Positions 15,989-25,952 of a stretch of DNA of 64,000 bases are shown here, piece by piece. Every line of letters begins with the position of its first letter. Within the stretch, counting starts at the first letter, position 1. This DNA is from Bacteroidales bacterium. Its GTDB lineage: Bacteria; Bacteroidota; Bacteroidia; Bacteroidales; UBA932. The stretch is taken from NCBI GenBank assembly GCA_017504965.1, contig JAFVQD010000003.1, forward strand, positions 1 through 64,000. Reading direction: 5' to 3'. The position numbers and the translations under genes are program-made. Below the pieces are notes generated by a model. That model was not told the DNA's origin. It was given only the letters and a program-made list of their open reading frames with translations, and searched no databases.

Positions 15989-18610
15989 ATGGGAGAGAAA
16001 AAGAAGATAGTCGAAACACCGCTGATGAAGCAGTTTTTCGCAGTGAAAGCGCAGCACCCGGAGGCGATTCTCCTCTTCAGGGTGGGTGACTTCTATGAGA
16101 CATTCGGTGATGATGCCATAGTGGCAAGCAAGGTGCTGGGGATCGTCCTCACCAAGCGTGCCAACGGCTCTGCCCAGCACGTGGAGCTGGCTGGATTCCC
16201 CCACCATTCGATAGATACCTACCTCCCGAAACTGGTTCGTGCCGGCTATAAAGTGGCAGTCTGTGACCAGCTGGAGGATCCCAAGCTTACCAAGAAAATA
16301 GTCCGCAGAGGTGTGACAGAGCTTGTCACCCCCGGTGTCGTATATAATGAGCAACTCCTTCCGCAGAAAGAGAACAACTTCCTTGCTTCTGTATGTTTTG
16401 AAAAGGATAGGGGTGGTATCGCATTTCTCGATATCTCTACAGGGGCATTCCGCGTAGCGGAGGGGAGTATGAACTATATAGAGCTCCTTTTGGAGAATAT
16501 GGCACCTAAGGAGATTCTGGTAGAGAAGGGGTATGCCAAAGGATTCCGAGAGAAGTTCCATTCGGATGCATATATCTCGACCCTCGACGAGTGGGCATTT
16601 GTCTACGAGACATCTTATGAGAAGCTGAAAAAGCATTTTGCCCTCGACTCCCTGAAAGGGTTCGGTGTGGAGGGGATGAACCTCAGTCTCACAGCGGCAG
16701 GGGCGATATTGTACTACCTCGAAAATAATCAGCAGGCTTTCTGTGAGTATTTCCCGAACAGGGGGTTGAGCCATCTCTGCTCTATCTCGAGGATAGACAG
16801 CGACGATTTTGTTTGGCTCGACAGATTTACAGTCAGAAATCTGGAACTGGTCTATCCGGCTACCAAAGATGGTGTCTCGCTGCTCGATGTGGTGGACAGG
16901 TGCACCTCCCCTATGGGAGGCCGACTCCTGAGGCAGTGGATATGTATGCCGTCTAAGCATTTGGAGCAGATCAGGATGCGTCACGAGGTGGTGGAGGATT
17001 TTACCCTCCATACAGAGGTGATGGAGGCGGTGAGGGAGAAGATATCCCAGATGGGCGATATGGAGAGGATCATTTCCCGTGCAGCGGGGGGGAGAATTAC
17101 CCCGAGGGAGGTGGCGCAGCTCAGAAGGGGCCTTTCGCAGATACTGCCGCTGAAACTGGAGCTTTCAAAACTCCCAAAAGGGGAGAGCATTGCCCTGAGG
17201 GATAGTCTGGAGGAGTGTAATGAGATCCTCAGGACCCTCAACACGAAGCTTGCCGAGTCCCCTGCGGGGCAGATCGGGAAGGGAGAGGTGATAGCCAGAG
17301 GTGTGAGCGAGGAACTCGACCAGCTCAGGGACATCGCCCAGAACAGTAAGGATATCCTCGCCGGGATCCAGGAGAGGGAGCAGGAGAGGACCGGCATCAG
17401 TTCGCTGAAAATCAGTTATAACAATGTCTTCGGCTACTATCTCGAGGTGCGCAATACACATAAGGACAAAGTCCCCTCTGACTGGATCAGAAAGCAGACA
17501 CTTGTCTCGGCTGAGAGGTACATCACCCCGGAACTGAAAGAGTATGAGGAGAAGATTTTGGGTGCCGAGGAGAGGATATATCTGCTCGAGAGCAATATTT
17601 TTTCAGAACTTGTCACAGAGATTCAGCGCAATATCCCGCTGATCCAGAGGGACAGCGCTGTGATAGCGAAGGTGGACTGCCTCGCTTCGTTTGCATCGAT
17701 GGCACTCGATTATGGCTACTGCAAGCCTCAGATGGACGACTCCGACACCATATCCATAACACAGGGAAGGCACCCTGTGATCGAGAGACTTATGCCCGAA
17801 GGGGAGAAATATGTGGCCAATGACCTCTACCTCGATAAGGTCAAGCAGCAGATCATCATCCTCACCGGACCCAATATGGCAGGTAAGTCGGCACTGCTCC
17901 GACAGACCGCTCTGATCGTACTTATGGCACAGATAGGCTCATTTGTCCCTGCATCAGGTGCCAGAATAGGATATGTGGACAAGATATTTACCCGTGTGGG
18001 TGCTTCAGACAATATCTCACGAGGGGAGTCCACATTTATGGTCGAGATGCTCGAGACTGCGACCATCCTTCATAATCTGTCACCCCGTTCACTTGTCCTG
18101 CTGGATGAGATCGGGAGAGGAACCAGTACATTTGACGGTATGTCCATCGCTTGGGCTATCGTAGAGTATATACATCAGAGGGGGGGAGGTGCCAAGACAC
18201 TCTTCGCCACCCACTACCACGAACTGAACGAACTGGAAGAGAAGTTTGACAGGGTGAGGAATTACCATATCTCGGTCAAGGAGGCCGACGGTAAGGTCCT
18301 CTTTTTGAGGAAACTTACTCCGGGAGGTGTCGCACATAGTTTCGGTATCCACGTCGCCAGACTGGCAGGTATGCCGAGAGAGGTGGTCGATTCTGCTCAG
18401 AAGCTCCTAAAAAAACTGGAGGAGGGGGGCGGTGCTGCCAAAGGTAAGATAGCCCCGGTGGAGGAGCCTGTCCAGCTCTCCATTTTCCAGCTCGATGACC
18501 CTGTGCTGGTGAATGTGAGGGATACCCTCAGGGAGATGGATCTCAATACGATGTCCCCTCTGGATGCTTTCGATTTATTACGTGATCTGAGACGGAAAAT
18601 AGGCTTATGA
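15989..18610 (+). CDS. mutS: DNA mismatch repair protein MutS
   Basis: The 873-residue protein recognises mismatches and starts repair. Domain I begins with TPLMKQFFAVKAQHPEAILL and has the mismatch-contacting F-x-E (FYETF, near residue 35). Core and clamp domains follow. The ATPase domain has Walker A GPNMAGKSALLRQ near residues 627-639, Walker B LLDEIGRGTSTFDG and the ATHYHEL motif. Length fits MutS1, not the endonuclease-bearing MutS2. Its final bases overlap the ABC-permease gene by 4 (ATGA), suggesting translational coupling with an unrelated membrane protein. Confidence 0.98.
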   Translation: MGEKKKIVETPLMKQFFAVKAQHPEAILLFRVGDFYETFGDDAIVASKVLGIVLTKRANGSAQHVELAGFPHHSIDTYLPKLVRAGYKVAVCDQLEDPKLTKKIVRRGVTELVTPGVVYNEQLLPQKENNFLASVCFEKDRGGIAFLDISTGAFRVAEGSMNYIELLLENMAPKEILVEKGYAKGFREKFHSDAYISTLDEWAFVYETSYEKLKKHFALDSLKGFGVEGMNLSLTAAGAILYYLENNQQAFCEYFPNRGLSHLCSISRIDSDDFVWLDRFTVRNLELVYPATKDGVSLLDVVDRCTSPMGGRLLRQWICMPSKHLEQIRMRHEVVEDFTLHTEVMEAVREKISQMGDMERIISRAAGGRITPREVAQLRRGLSQILPLKLELSKLPKGESIALRDSLEECNEILRTLNTKLAESPAGQIGKGEVIARGVSEELDQLRDIAQNSKDILAGIQEREQERTGISSLKISYNNVFGYYLEVRNTHKDKVPSDWIRKQTLVSAERYITPELKEYEEKILGAEERIYLLESNIFSELVTEIQRNIPLIQRDSAVIAKVDCLASFASMALDYGYCKPQMDDSDTISITQGRHPVIERLMPEGEKYVANDLYLDKVKQQIIILTGPNMAGKSALLRQTALIVLMAQIGSFVPASGARIGYVDKIFTRVGASDNISRGESTFMVEMLETATILHNLSPRSLVLLDEIGRGTSTFDGMSIAWAIVEYIHQRGGGAKTLFATHYHELNELEEKFDRVRNYHISVKEADGKVLFLRKLTPGGVAHSFGIHVARLAGMPREVVDSAQKLLKKLEEGGGAAKGKIAPVEEPVQLSIFQLDDPVLVNVRDTLREMDLNTMSPLDAFDLLRDLRRKIGL

Positions 18611-19851
18611 CAAAAGGTGTGAAAAGGGCAGGTGTGGTGCTCGGACTGGTGTGGGAGAGTGTTCGATTCGCAGTTTCATCATTAAGGACAGACAAGTTCA
18701 GGACTACCCTTTCTCTGTTTGGGGTAACTGTCGGGATTTTCTCTATAGTTCTGGTACTATCCATAGTGGACGGATTAAAAAACAACATCCGCCGGGGGAT
18801 GGATTCCCTCGGCGGGAACACCATTACAGTGCAGAGGGAGCCGTGGGATCTCTCTGATGAGCAGGGGTGGGATATCCGCAAGTATATGAAAAGGGCACCT
18901 ATAGATGTCGGTGAATACGACTTTTTGGCGGAGAATCTGGAGGGGGCAGAGGGTGTGGCCTTCTTTACCTCCTTTTCGACATACGACGGTATCGATGTGG
19001 TATGTGTAAAGGGGGATTTTGACAGGATATTCTCTTTCGGCACAGCTCAGGGGAGGTGGTTTACCCCCTCCGAGACAGCTGGAAGGCAGAGCATCTGTTA
19101 TGTAGGGGCTCAAGTGGCCAAAAATCTCCCCGGTGGGGGCTCCCCGGTCGGTACCAAGATAAAAATCAGGGATTTTTATGGTCAGGTAATAGGTGTTGCG
19201 GCCCCTCGCGGTGAGAGTCTTGCAGAGATATTCGATATCGACAACTCCATATTCGTCCCTTATGGCTTCGGGGAGACTATATATGGAGGGGGAAGCGGGG
19301 GGGCGATTGCCCTTGTTCCCCGGGACGGCGTCGGGCAGGGGGAGCTTGCAGACAGGGTGAGGGTGCTGATGAGAAATTGCCGTAGGCTCACCCCTGAGCA
19401 GGAGGATGACTTCTCCATAAACAGAATCTCATATCTCACTTCGGCGGTGGATGAGTTGTTTGCAAGTGTGAATCTGGTAGGGTGGATCATCGGAGGATTT
19501 GCACTCCTTATCGGGGGGGTCGGGATAGCGAACATAATGTTTGTATCTGTGAAGGAGAGGGTTCCGCAGATAGGTATCCAGAAGGCTCTGGGAGGTCCGG
19601 ATTATATGATTCTTATCCAGTTTTTGTCGGAATCCGCCGTCCTCTCTCTGGCAGGAGGGGGGATTGGAATTTTGATTGTTCTGATTATATCGTTATTTTT
19701 GGGAGAGAATTCAGCGATCCCTTTTGATTTGTCTGTGTGGAATGTGGTCCGGGGGCTGGTGATAGCACTGGCCACAGGTGGTACAGCAGGTTTTATCCCC
19801 GCATATTCGGCATCCAAGATGGATCCTGTAAAGGCGATAAATGATTTGTAA
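18607..19851 (+). CDS. ABC transporter permease of the MacB/FtsX type
   Basis: The 414-residue protein has the MacB layout: an N-terminal membrane helix (LSLFGVTVGIFSIVLVLSIV), a large periplasmic domain (about residues 55-270), and three C-terminal helices containing the FtsX signature IGGFALLIGGVGIANIMFVSV and VKERVPQIGIQKALG. The last residues ASKMDPVKAI are typical. No ATP-binding subunit is adjacent; the nearest candidate is the LolD-like ATPase at 41736, 22 kb away. It overlaps mutS by 4 bases. Likely roles are efflux or lipoprotein/envelope transport, undecided from sequence. Confidence 0.9.
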   Translation: MTKGVKRAGVVLGLVWESVRFAVSSLRTDKFRTTLSLFGVTVGIFSIVLVLSIVDGLKNNIRRGMDSLGGNTITVQREPWDLSDEQGWDIRKYMKRAPIDVGEYDFLAENLEGAEGVAFFTSFSTYDGIDVVCVKGDFDRIFSFGTAQGRWFTPSETAGRQSICYVGAQVAKNLPGGGSPVGTKIKIRDFYGQVIGVAAPRGESLAEIFDIDNSIFVPYGFGETIYGGGSGGAIALVPRDGVGQGELADRVRVLMRNCRRLTPEQEDDFSINRISYLTSAVDELFASVNLVGWIIGGFALLIGGVGIANIMFVSVKERVPQIGIQKALGGPDYMILIQFLSESAVLSLAGGGIGILIVLIISLFLGENSAIPFDLSVWNVVRGLVIALATGGTAGFIPAYSASKMDPVKAINDL

Positions 19852-19870
19852 AACATTAATAATTACTGCT

Positions 19871-21034
19871 ATGCGTATTTCTAAATTTTTCTTGGCCATC
19901 GCCGCTTCCCTTATGCTGGTTTCGGCTTGTGCCACTACACCGGAACAGAGAACCGATAAAGCTATCCGCGAAGTCCTTAATGAATTCCAGGCTGTGGGTA
20001 TCTCTGCCGCTATCGTAAAAGATGGTCAGATCGTCTACAATGAGTCTTTCGGTTACAAAAATCTCGAGACCAAAGCTCCCCTTGCTAATAGTGATGTGAT
20101 GAGAATCGCATCCATCTCAAAATCATTTACCGCCACTTCCCTCCTTCAGCTGGTGGATCAGGGGATCATCTCCCTGGATGACGATGTAAGTGACCTTATC
20201 GGTTTCAAAATCAGAAATCCTCACCATCCTGACACCCCTATCACCCTCAGAATGGTCCTTTCCCATACAGCAAGTATCAAAGATAAAGAGGACTATTTCA
20301 CCCTTGACCACCTTAATCCTGCAGTCTACGGTGACTGTGAGGAGTCTTATTTCGAATATGCCCCCGGAGAAGGCTACAACTACTCAAATATGGGTCTCAA
20401 TCTTGCAGGTACTATCCTTGAGAAGGTGTCGGGTGTCCGCTTTGACGACTATGTAAGGACAAATGTGATCCACAAACTCGGCCTATACGGTGGTCACAAC
20501 ATCGACTCTCTCGATGCGTCCAAATTTGCACTTATCTACTCTTATGAGGATGGCAAATTCGTAGAATCAAAAGGTGCATACAGAAGCAGATCTGAAGATA
20601 TGCCAGGTTATGTATTCGGCTACTCGTCACCTATTTTCTCACCTACAGGTGGTGTCAAGATCTCAGCTAAAGACTTGGCTACATATATGATGATGCATAT
20701 GAACTATGGAGAACTTAACGGTGTCCGTATCATCTCAGAGGAGTCAGCCAAGGCTATGCAGACACCTGTTTGGATTGTAAAACAGGACTGGGAAGACCAG
20801 TATGCACTATGCTTGAAGGAGTTCATCGACTATCTTGATGATCCAAAGTACAACCAGCCAGGTTCATACCCTATCGGCCACACCGGTGGTGCATACGGTC
20901 TCAACAGCATTATGCTCTGGAGTCCTGCAGACGGTTGGGGTATCGTAGCGATGACCAACGGTTATGCACCTGTTGAGGGTAAAGGCTTCCTTAAAACCCT
21001 TACCAACGCCATCTATAACGCTTATTTTAAATAA
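19871..21034 (+). CDS. lipoprotein serine hydrolase of the beta-lactamase/PBP4* family
   Basis: The 387-residue product, from the ATG at 19871, has a lipoprotein signal (LMLVSAC, Cys near residue 20). The class C-like fold is shown by S-x-x-K (SISKSFT, nucleophile Ser near residue 80), the Y-x-N block (YNYSNMG) and HTGGAYG replacing KTG. Members hydrolyse D-peptides or esters in the envelope; this pattern alone does not imply antibiotic resistance. Upstream in-frame codons overlap the previous gene's end and are rejected because the signal peptide begins at MRISKFF. Confidence 0.9.
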   Translation: MRISKFFLAIAASLMLVSACATTPEQRTDKAIREVLNEFQAVGISAAIVKDGQIVYNESFGYKNLETKAPLANSDVMRIASISKSFTATSLLQLVDQGIISLDDDVSDLIGFKIRNPHHPDTPITLRMVLSHTASIKDKEDYFTLDHLNPAVYGDCEESYFEYAPGEGYNYSNMGLNLAGTILEKVSGVRFDDYVRTNVIHKLGLYGGHNIDSLDASKFALIYSYEDGKFVESKGAYRSRSEDMPGYVFGYSSPIFSPTGGVKISAKDLATYMMMHMNYGELNGVRIISEESAKAMQTPVWIVKQDWEDQYALCLKEFIDYLDDPKYNQPGSYPIGHTGGAYGLNSIMLWSPADGWGIVAMTNGYAPVEGKGFLKTLTNAIYNAYFK

Positions 21035-21056
21035 GAAGTGTAGCTAATAAGATAAT

Positions 21057-22376
21057 ATGAAGAGGGTCCTTATCATCACATATTATTGGCCACCATCAGG
21101 GGGATCGGGTGTTCAGCGATGGCTGAAATTTGTGAAATACCTCCCCACTTTTGGTTGGCAGCCTGTAGTATATACCCCATCAAATCCGGAGATCCCGGCC
21201 ACAGACCCATCTCTGGAGAGGGAGGTACCCCAAGAGGCTGTGGTGATAAAGAGACCTATTTCGGAGCCGTATCAGGCGTATAAGAGACTTTTCGGAAAGG
21301 GTGGTGACAAAGGGGGTGCCGCAGTGGTGAACCCTATCAACCAGTCGGGAAAGAAAAGTTTTATCCAGAAAGTGAGTCTGTGGGTCAGGGCAAATCTTTT
21401 TATCCCTGATCCTCGGATCTTCTGGGTGGGCCCGTCGGTCTCTTACCTTACCAAATATCTGGAGGATAACCCTGTAGATGCTATAGTCAGTACAGGACCT
21501 CCACACTCTATGCACCTTATAGCCAGGGAACTCCATCGCCGCACAGGGATCAGGTGGGTGGCTGACTTCAGGGACCCCTGGACAGAGATATTCTATTTCA
21601 AACACCTCCCTATGACCCGCTGGGCCAAAAGGAGGCACAAATCACTTGAGAGGTCTGTGGTGCAGGAGGCAGATGCAGTGGTCTCAGTGACCCGTCAGAT
21701 GACCGAAGATTTTGCCTCTCTTCTGGAGAATGGGACCCGGAAAGGGAAGCTTCACACTATCTGCAACGGGTACGATGAGGCAGACTTCATCACTGCTGAG
21801 CCTGTGGCCCCGGAAGAGAAATTTACACTCACCCATACAGGGCTCTTCTCTGCCGACGGCAATCCTCTGAAGCTCTGGGAGACTCTGGCACAGCTCTGCC
21901 GGGAGGATGATTCCTTCTCCAAAGCTTTGAAAATCCGCCTTATAGGGAAGGTGGATAGGGAGGTGTTCGATGCCATCGACCGAAACGGGCTAACTCCCTC
22001 TCTGGAAAATATGGGGTACCTGCCACATTCACAGATCCCGAACATCCAGCAGAGTGCCTGGGGACTTCTCCTTCCGCTCCGCAATGAGCCCGAGTCAAAG
22101 GCTATCCTCACTGGCAAATTTTTCGAATACCTCGCTGCCGGACGTCCAATAGTGGCATTTGGCCCGCAGGATGGGGAGATGGCCCGAGTCCTTAAAGAGA
22201 CCCACTCCGGGGAGATTTTCGAATGGGAAGAGGCAGACTCCCTTAAAAAGCATATTCTGGATCTGTACCGGATCTACTGTAGCGGAATATGGGCCACAGA
22301 TGCTGACCGCACCGCCATTACCAAATACTCACGTCGCACTCTTACCTCCGAAATGGTGGAGGTATTGAAAAAATAG
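21057..22376 (+). CDS. glycosyltransferase, GT4-like
   Basis: The 439-residue cytoplasmic protein opens with RVLIITYYWPPSGGSGVQRWLKF, a common N-terminal block of GT4-type transferases in Bacteroidota polysaccharide loci. The C-terminal half has FTLTHTGLF, LIGKVD, NMGYLPHSQI and KFFEYLAAGRPIVAFGP, matching the nucleotide-sugar binding Rossmann domain of GT-B enzymes. There is no membrane segment. It stands alone, followed by a YfhO-type membrane protein, so both may act in surface glycan assembly. Donor and acceptor cannot be told. Confidence 0.87.
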   Translation: MKRVLIITYYWPPSGGSGVQRWLKFVKYLPTFGWQPVVYTPSNPEIPATDPSLEREVPQEAVVIKRPISEPYQAYKRLFGKGGDKGGAAVVNPINQSGKKSFIQKVSLWVRANLFIPDPRIFWVGPSVSYLTKYLEDNPVDAIVSTGPPHSMHLIARELHRRTGIRWVADFRDPWTEIFYFKHLPMTRWAKRRHKSLERSVVQEADAVVSVTRQMTEDFASLLENGTRKGKLHTICNGYDEADFITAEPVAPEEKFTLTHTGLFSADGNPLKLWETLAQLCREDDSFSKALKIRLIGKVDREVFDAIDRNGLTPSLENMGYLPHSQIPNIQQSAWGLLLPLRNEPESKAILTGKFFEYLAAGRPIVAFGPQDGEMARVLKETHSGEIFEWEEADSLKKHILDLYRIYCSGIWATDADRTAITKYSRRTLTSEMVEVLKK

Positions 22377-22378
22377 TG

Positions 22379-22386
22379 TACTTTTG
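22379..22386 (+). promoter_or_regulatory. -7 promoter box upstream of the YfhO-like gene
   Basis: TACTTTTG fits TAnnTTTG and lies 17 bases before the ATG at 22404, overlapping the intergenic start just after the glycosyltransferase stop. It suggests that the membrane protein has its own promoter. Confidence 0.45.
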
Positions 22387-22403
22387 CGACAAAGTATTTT
22401 AGT

Positions 22404-24920
22404 ATGAAAAAATTAGCAGGTATCTACCCATATCTTATAATTCTATTTGGATTTATCCTTATTTCGTATGGTTATAACCCTGAGCTTCTGAAGGGTAAAA
22501 TCGTAAATCAGTCTGACATATCCTCTTGGGAGGGTATGGCTCACGAGATCATCGAGCATAACGAGGCCCATCCGGACGACAAGACCCTATGGACCAACTC
22601 AATGTTTGGGGGAATGCCTGCCACATCCATATCTGCAGAGCATAAAGGGGATTTCACAGAGCCTGTGTATAATCTCCTGTTTACAGGGGCCCGCCCTGCA
22701 AGCCACCTCCTCATCTCACTTGTCGGAGGTCTCCTCCTGTTCCTCGCGTTCGGGACCAATGTCTGGCTTGCTGCCATAGGTGCCATTGCCATCACCTTCT
22801 GCTCATACAATATGCAGATTATCCAGGTGGGGCACAATGCGAAGATGGCTGCCATAGCATTTATGCCTTGGGTGCTGGGTGCATTTGTCTATGCGTACAG
22901 ACGCAATGCCCTATGGGGGGCCATCCTTTTTGGCTTTGCCCTCAGTTTCCAGATCAAGACCAATCATCCGCAGATAACCTACTATCTCGCATTTATTGTT
23001 CTTGGATATGCCATTGCGGAGCTTTGCGGAGCGATAAAAGGGAAGACCTTCCCCAAATTTTTCCGCACCTCGCTGATTGTTCTCGTGGCAGGACTACTCG
23101 GTATTGCGACAAATGCGACCAGACTCATCCCTACATACGAGTATGCCAAATATACGATGAGGGGCGGATCGGAGCTGACCAGAGATAAAGATGTGCAGAC
23201 AGGTGACGGTCTGAAGATAGATTATGCCACAGCCTGGTCCTATGGAATAGAGGAGACCCCTAACCTGATGATCCCCAATTTCAACGGCGGTGCTTCCCAG
23301 GGTGAACTCGGCCGTGACTCGGAGACCTATAAGGTGCTGAGCGGCAAATACCAGGGGGCGAACCAGCTGATCAAGCAGATGCCTCTCTATTGGGGACCTC
23401 AGCCATTTACTGCGGGTCCGATGTATCTGGGTGCCCTCTCTATATTTCTGTTTGTATTGGGCTTGGCCCTGATCAAAGGTAGATACAAATGGTGGATAGC
23501 GGGAGTCTCTCTGCTGGCACTCTTCCTCAGCTGGGGGTCGCACTTTATGTGGTTCTCGGAGATATTCTTCAAATATGCACCACTGTACAATAAATTCAGA
23601 ACCGTTTCGATGGCGCTGGTGGTACTCCAGATAACTGTCCCTGTACTCGGGATCCTGGCGGTGAAAGAGCTTCTGGATACCGATACCGCAGACCGTCACA
23701 AAGTGAAGAGGAGCTTCTATATAGCACTTGGGTGTACAGCAGGTGTGTGTCTGCTCTTTGCACTTTTCCCAGGTTTGGCCGGTGATTTTGTAGGGAGGGC
23801 CGATGATCAGTTCCCCGGAGATATAGCATCTGCTCTGGTGGATGACAGGAAAGGATTACTCAGAGGAGATGCCATCAGGAGTATGGTGTTTATCCTTTTG
23901 GGTGCCGCCACATTGTGGTTCGCCTACCTTAAGAAATTGAAACATACAGTAGCATTTGCTCTGCTGGGAGTTCTGATTCTGGTGGATCTTTGGAGTGTCG
24001 ACAAGAGGTATCTTAACGATTCTCACTATATCAGAAGACAGGAGTACAAGAACATCTTCGCCAAGAGACCTGTGGATGAGATGATACATCAGGACAAGGA
24101 TCCTTATTACAGGGTGCTCGACCTGAGTGTAAATACATTCAACGATTCGTATGTAAGTTATCACCATAAGACCATAGGCGGTTACAGTCCTGCCAAACTT
24201 CAGAGATATCAGGACCTTATCCAGTACTATATTACCCCTGAATTGGGATCAGTAGTGGATCAGCTCAATGCCGCTATGGCCACTGCGACTACAGTGGAGG
24301 ATCTGGAGAGGGGTATTGGGTACCACAAACTTCTATCGATGCTCAATACCAAGTATATCATCTTTGACGGCAATACAGCACCGGTGGTATATCCTTACCC
24401 TATGGGCAATTGCTGGCTGGTTCAGGATGTATATATGGCATCATCGGCTGACGAGGAGATCGAGACTATCGCCCTGATCGATCCGGCCAAGCAGGTTATC
24501 CTGGCCCAGAAAGATGAGACTGTCGTGAAGGCCGGTATCACCTCTTCTGCGAAATACTCTGGTGAGGGTACTATCGCACTTACACACTATGCCCCTAACG
24601 AATTGAGGTACAAGTTCTCTTCCAAGGAGGACCAGTTAGCATTCTTCAGTGAGATCTACTACCCTGCGGGATGGAGAGCCACGATCGATGGTGTTCAGGC
24701 AGATATCCTTCGTGCCGACTATGCGTTCAGAGCATTGGCTGTCCCGGCCGGTGAGCACGAGATCGTGTTCCGCTTCGATCCACAGTCATTCCATACAGGA
24801 GCCACTATATCGAGAGTGACATCGGCTATCCTATGGCTTGCACTTCTGGGTGTTATCGGGGTAGCTGTGGTCAGAAGGACTAAAAAACCCCGAGAGGAGT
24901 TCTCTCGGGGGAATCTTTAG
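22404..24920 (+). CDS. YfhO-family polytopic membrane protein
   Basis: The 838-residue protein has about 12-13 hydrophobic segments. It matches Bacteroidota YfhO-like proteins, large membrane proteins related to lipid-linked-sugar transferases: GMPATSIS near residue 71, LFLAFGTNVWLAAIGAI, QIKTNHPQITYYL and a C-terminal soluble domain ending in PAGEHEIVFRFDP followed by a last helix. In Gram-positive homologues YfhO takes part in lipoteichoic acid glycosylation; a glycosyl-transfer role here is inferred. Its last codons contain a hairpin that serves as terminator for the converging mrp gene, and the two genes overlap by 4 bases. Confidence 0.87.
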   Translation: MKKLAGIYPYLIILFGFILISYGYNPELLKGKIVNQSDISSWEGMAHEIIEHNEAHPDDKTLWTNSMFGGMPATSISAEHKGDFTEPVYNLLFTGARPASHLLISLVGGLLLFLAFGTNVWLAAIGAIAITFCSYNMQIIQVGHNAKMAAIAFMPWVLGAFVYAYRRNALWGAILFGFALSFQIKTNHPQITYYLAFIVLGYAIAELCGAIKGKTFPKFFRTSLIVLVAGLLGIATNATRLIPTYEYAKYTMRGGSELTRDKDVQTGDGLKIDYATAWSYGIEETPNLMIPNFNGGASQGELGRDSETYKVLSGKYQGANQLIKQMPLYWGPQPFTAGPMYLGALSIFLFVLGLALIKGRYKWWIAGVSLLALFLSWGSHFMWFSEIFFKYAPLYNKFRTVSMALVVLQITVPVLGILAVKELLDTDTADRHKVKRSFYIALGCTAGVCLLFALFPGLAGDFVGRADDQFPGDIASALVDDRKGLLRGDAIRSMVFILLGAATLWFAYLKKLKHTVAFALLGVLILVDLWSVDKRYLNDSHYIRRQEYKNIFAKRPVDEMIHQDKDPYYRVLDLSVNTFNDSYVSYHHKTIGGYSPAKLQRYQDLIQYYITPELGSVVDQLNAAMATATTVEDLERGIGYHKLLSMLNTKYIIFDGNTAPVVYPYPMGNCWLVQDVYMASSADEEIETIALIDPAKQVILAQKDETVVKAGITSSAKYSGEGTIALTHYAPNELRYKFSSKEDQLAFFSEIYYPAGWRATIDGVQADILRADYAFRALAVPAGEHEIVFRFDPQSFHTGATISRVTSAILWLALLGVIGVAVVRRTKKPREEFSRGNL
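24881..24910 (-). terminator. intrinsic terminator of mrp inside the 3' end of the YfhO gene
   Basis: A perfect 9-bp stem (CCCCGAGAG, 24888-24896, with 24902-24910) and 5-base loop is followed on the minus strand by six T residues (24882-24887). On the plus strand the hairpin lacks a T tract, so it favours minus-strand termination after mrp, although it lies within the other gene's coding sequence. Confidence 0.85.
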
Positions 24921-25939
24921 CTTCTTTTAACCACTTCTGCGGCGAGGTCGGCCCATTCGGGGATAGTGTCCGGGGTGCCGAGGTCTCCGTTTTCACGGAT
25001 GGACATATAGATAGGTATCTGTCCGAGGAGGTCGATGCCCAGCTGACGGGCCATTTTCACTCCACCCTCTTTTCCGAAGATGTAGTATTTGTTCTGTGGG
25101 AGTTCTGCAGGGGTAAACCAGGCCATATTCTCTACGAGTCCGAGGATAGGGACATTGATGTCTTTGTTACGGAACATATTGACACCTTTGAGGACATCTG
25201 CCAGAGCTACGTCCTGTGGTGTACTCACGATTACTGCTCCTGATAGAGGTATGTCGTGTACCATAGAGATGTGGATGTCTCCTGTTCCCGGAGGGAGGTC
25301 TATAAGGAGATAGTCAAGTTCTCCCCATTTGACTTGAAGCACCATCTGTTTGAGTGCGTTACAAGCCATAGGTCCTCTCCAGATCAGAGCCTGTTCGGGT
25401 GTGGCGAAGTATCCGATGGACATCCATTTCACACCGAATCGCTCGATAGGGAGGATAAGTTCTCCGCTTTCGTTCTGCTCTACATCGGGTATCTCTCCCT
25501 CTGTACCGGTCATTTTGGGTACTGATGGGCCATATACATCTGCATCGGTCAGACCCACCTTATATCCCGCTTTAGCCAGAGCTATGGCGAGGTTTGTAGC
25601 TACGGTAGATTTTCCCACACCACCTTTACCGGATGCGACAGCGATGATTTTGCCTACATTAGCGAGCTGTTCCTGTCCCAGTTGAAGAGGTTTTTTGGTT
25701 TTTTTCTCACGTACAAGCTCTATGATAGATACTTTATACTCTGGGAAGGTCTCTTTAAGGAGTGCTTCACACTGTTTTTTGATGGATCCCATAAGTGGGT
25801 CCGGAGATGAGGATACAAGTCGGAATTTGATCTTTCCATCCTCCACTCTCACATCTTCCACCATACCAAGGTTGAGGATGTCCGCATCCTTGGCAGGGTG
25901 AATGACTTGTGATAATATTGCTAATACTTCTTGTTCCAT
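24917..25939 (-). CDS. Mrp/NBP35-family iron-sulfur cluster carrier ATPase
   Basis: The 340-residue protein carries an N-terminal MIP18-like (DUF59) domain, roughly residues 1-85, and a P-loop ATPase domain with the deviant Walker A GKGGVGKSTVATNLA near residues 109-123. It continues DADVYGPSVPKMTG and DLPPGTGDIHISM, both Mrp signatures. Such proteins carry and transfer Fe-S clusters in the cytosol. A C-x-x-C pair, found in many Mrp proteins, is not seen near the expected GLVENMAWF position, where the segment reads FTPAELPQN; cluster handling may therefore differ. It is co-directional with the upstream S46 peptidase gene. Confidence 0.92.
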   Translation of the reverse strand: MEQEVLAILSQVIHPAKDADILNLGMVEDVRVEDGKIKFRLVSSSPDPLMGSIKKQCEALLKETFPEYKVSIIELVREKKTKKPLQLGQEQLANVGKIIAVASGKGGVGKSTVATNLAIALAKAGYKVGLTDADVYGPSVPKMTGTEGEIPDVEQNESGELILPIERFGVKWMSIGYFATPEQALIWRGPMACNALKQMVLQVKWGELDYLLIDLPPGTGDIHISMVHDIPLSGAVIVSTPQDVALADVLKGVNMFRNKDINVPILGLVENMAWFTPAELPQNKYYIFGKEGGVKMARQLGIDLLGQIPIYMSIRENGDLGTPDTIPEWADLAAEVVKRS

Positions 25940-25952
25940 TATTTTTTGTGTT

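Noticed and set aside
15962..17011. Long minus-strand open frame (349 codons) antisense to mutS
   Set aside because: The plus strand encodes an unambiguous MutS; the antisense protein shows no recognisable domain.
19871..21034. Beta-lactamase resistance gene
   Set aside because: The fold is shared by many esterases and D-peptidases; motifs (HTG instead of KTG) and lipoprotein form do not support a resistance call.
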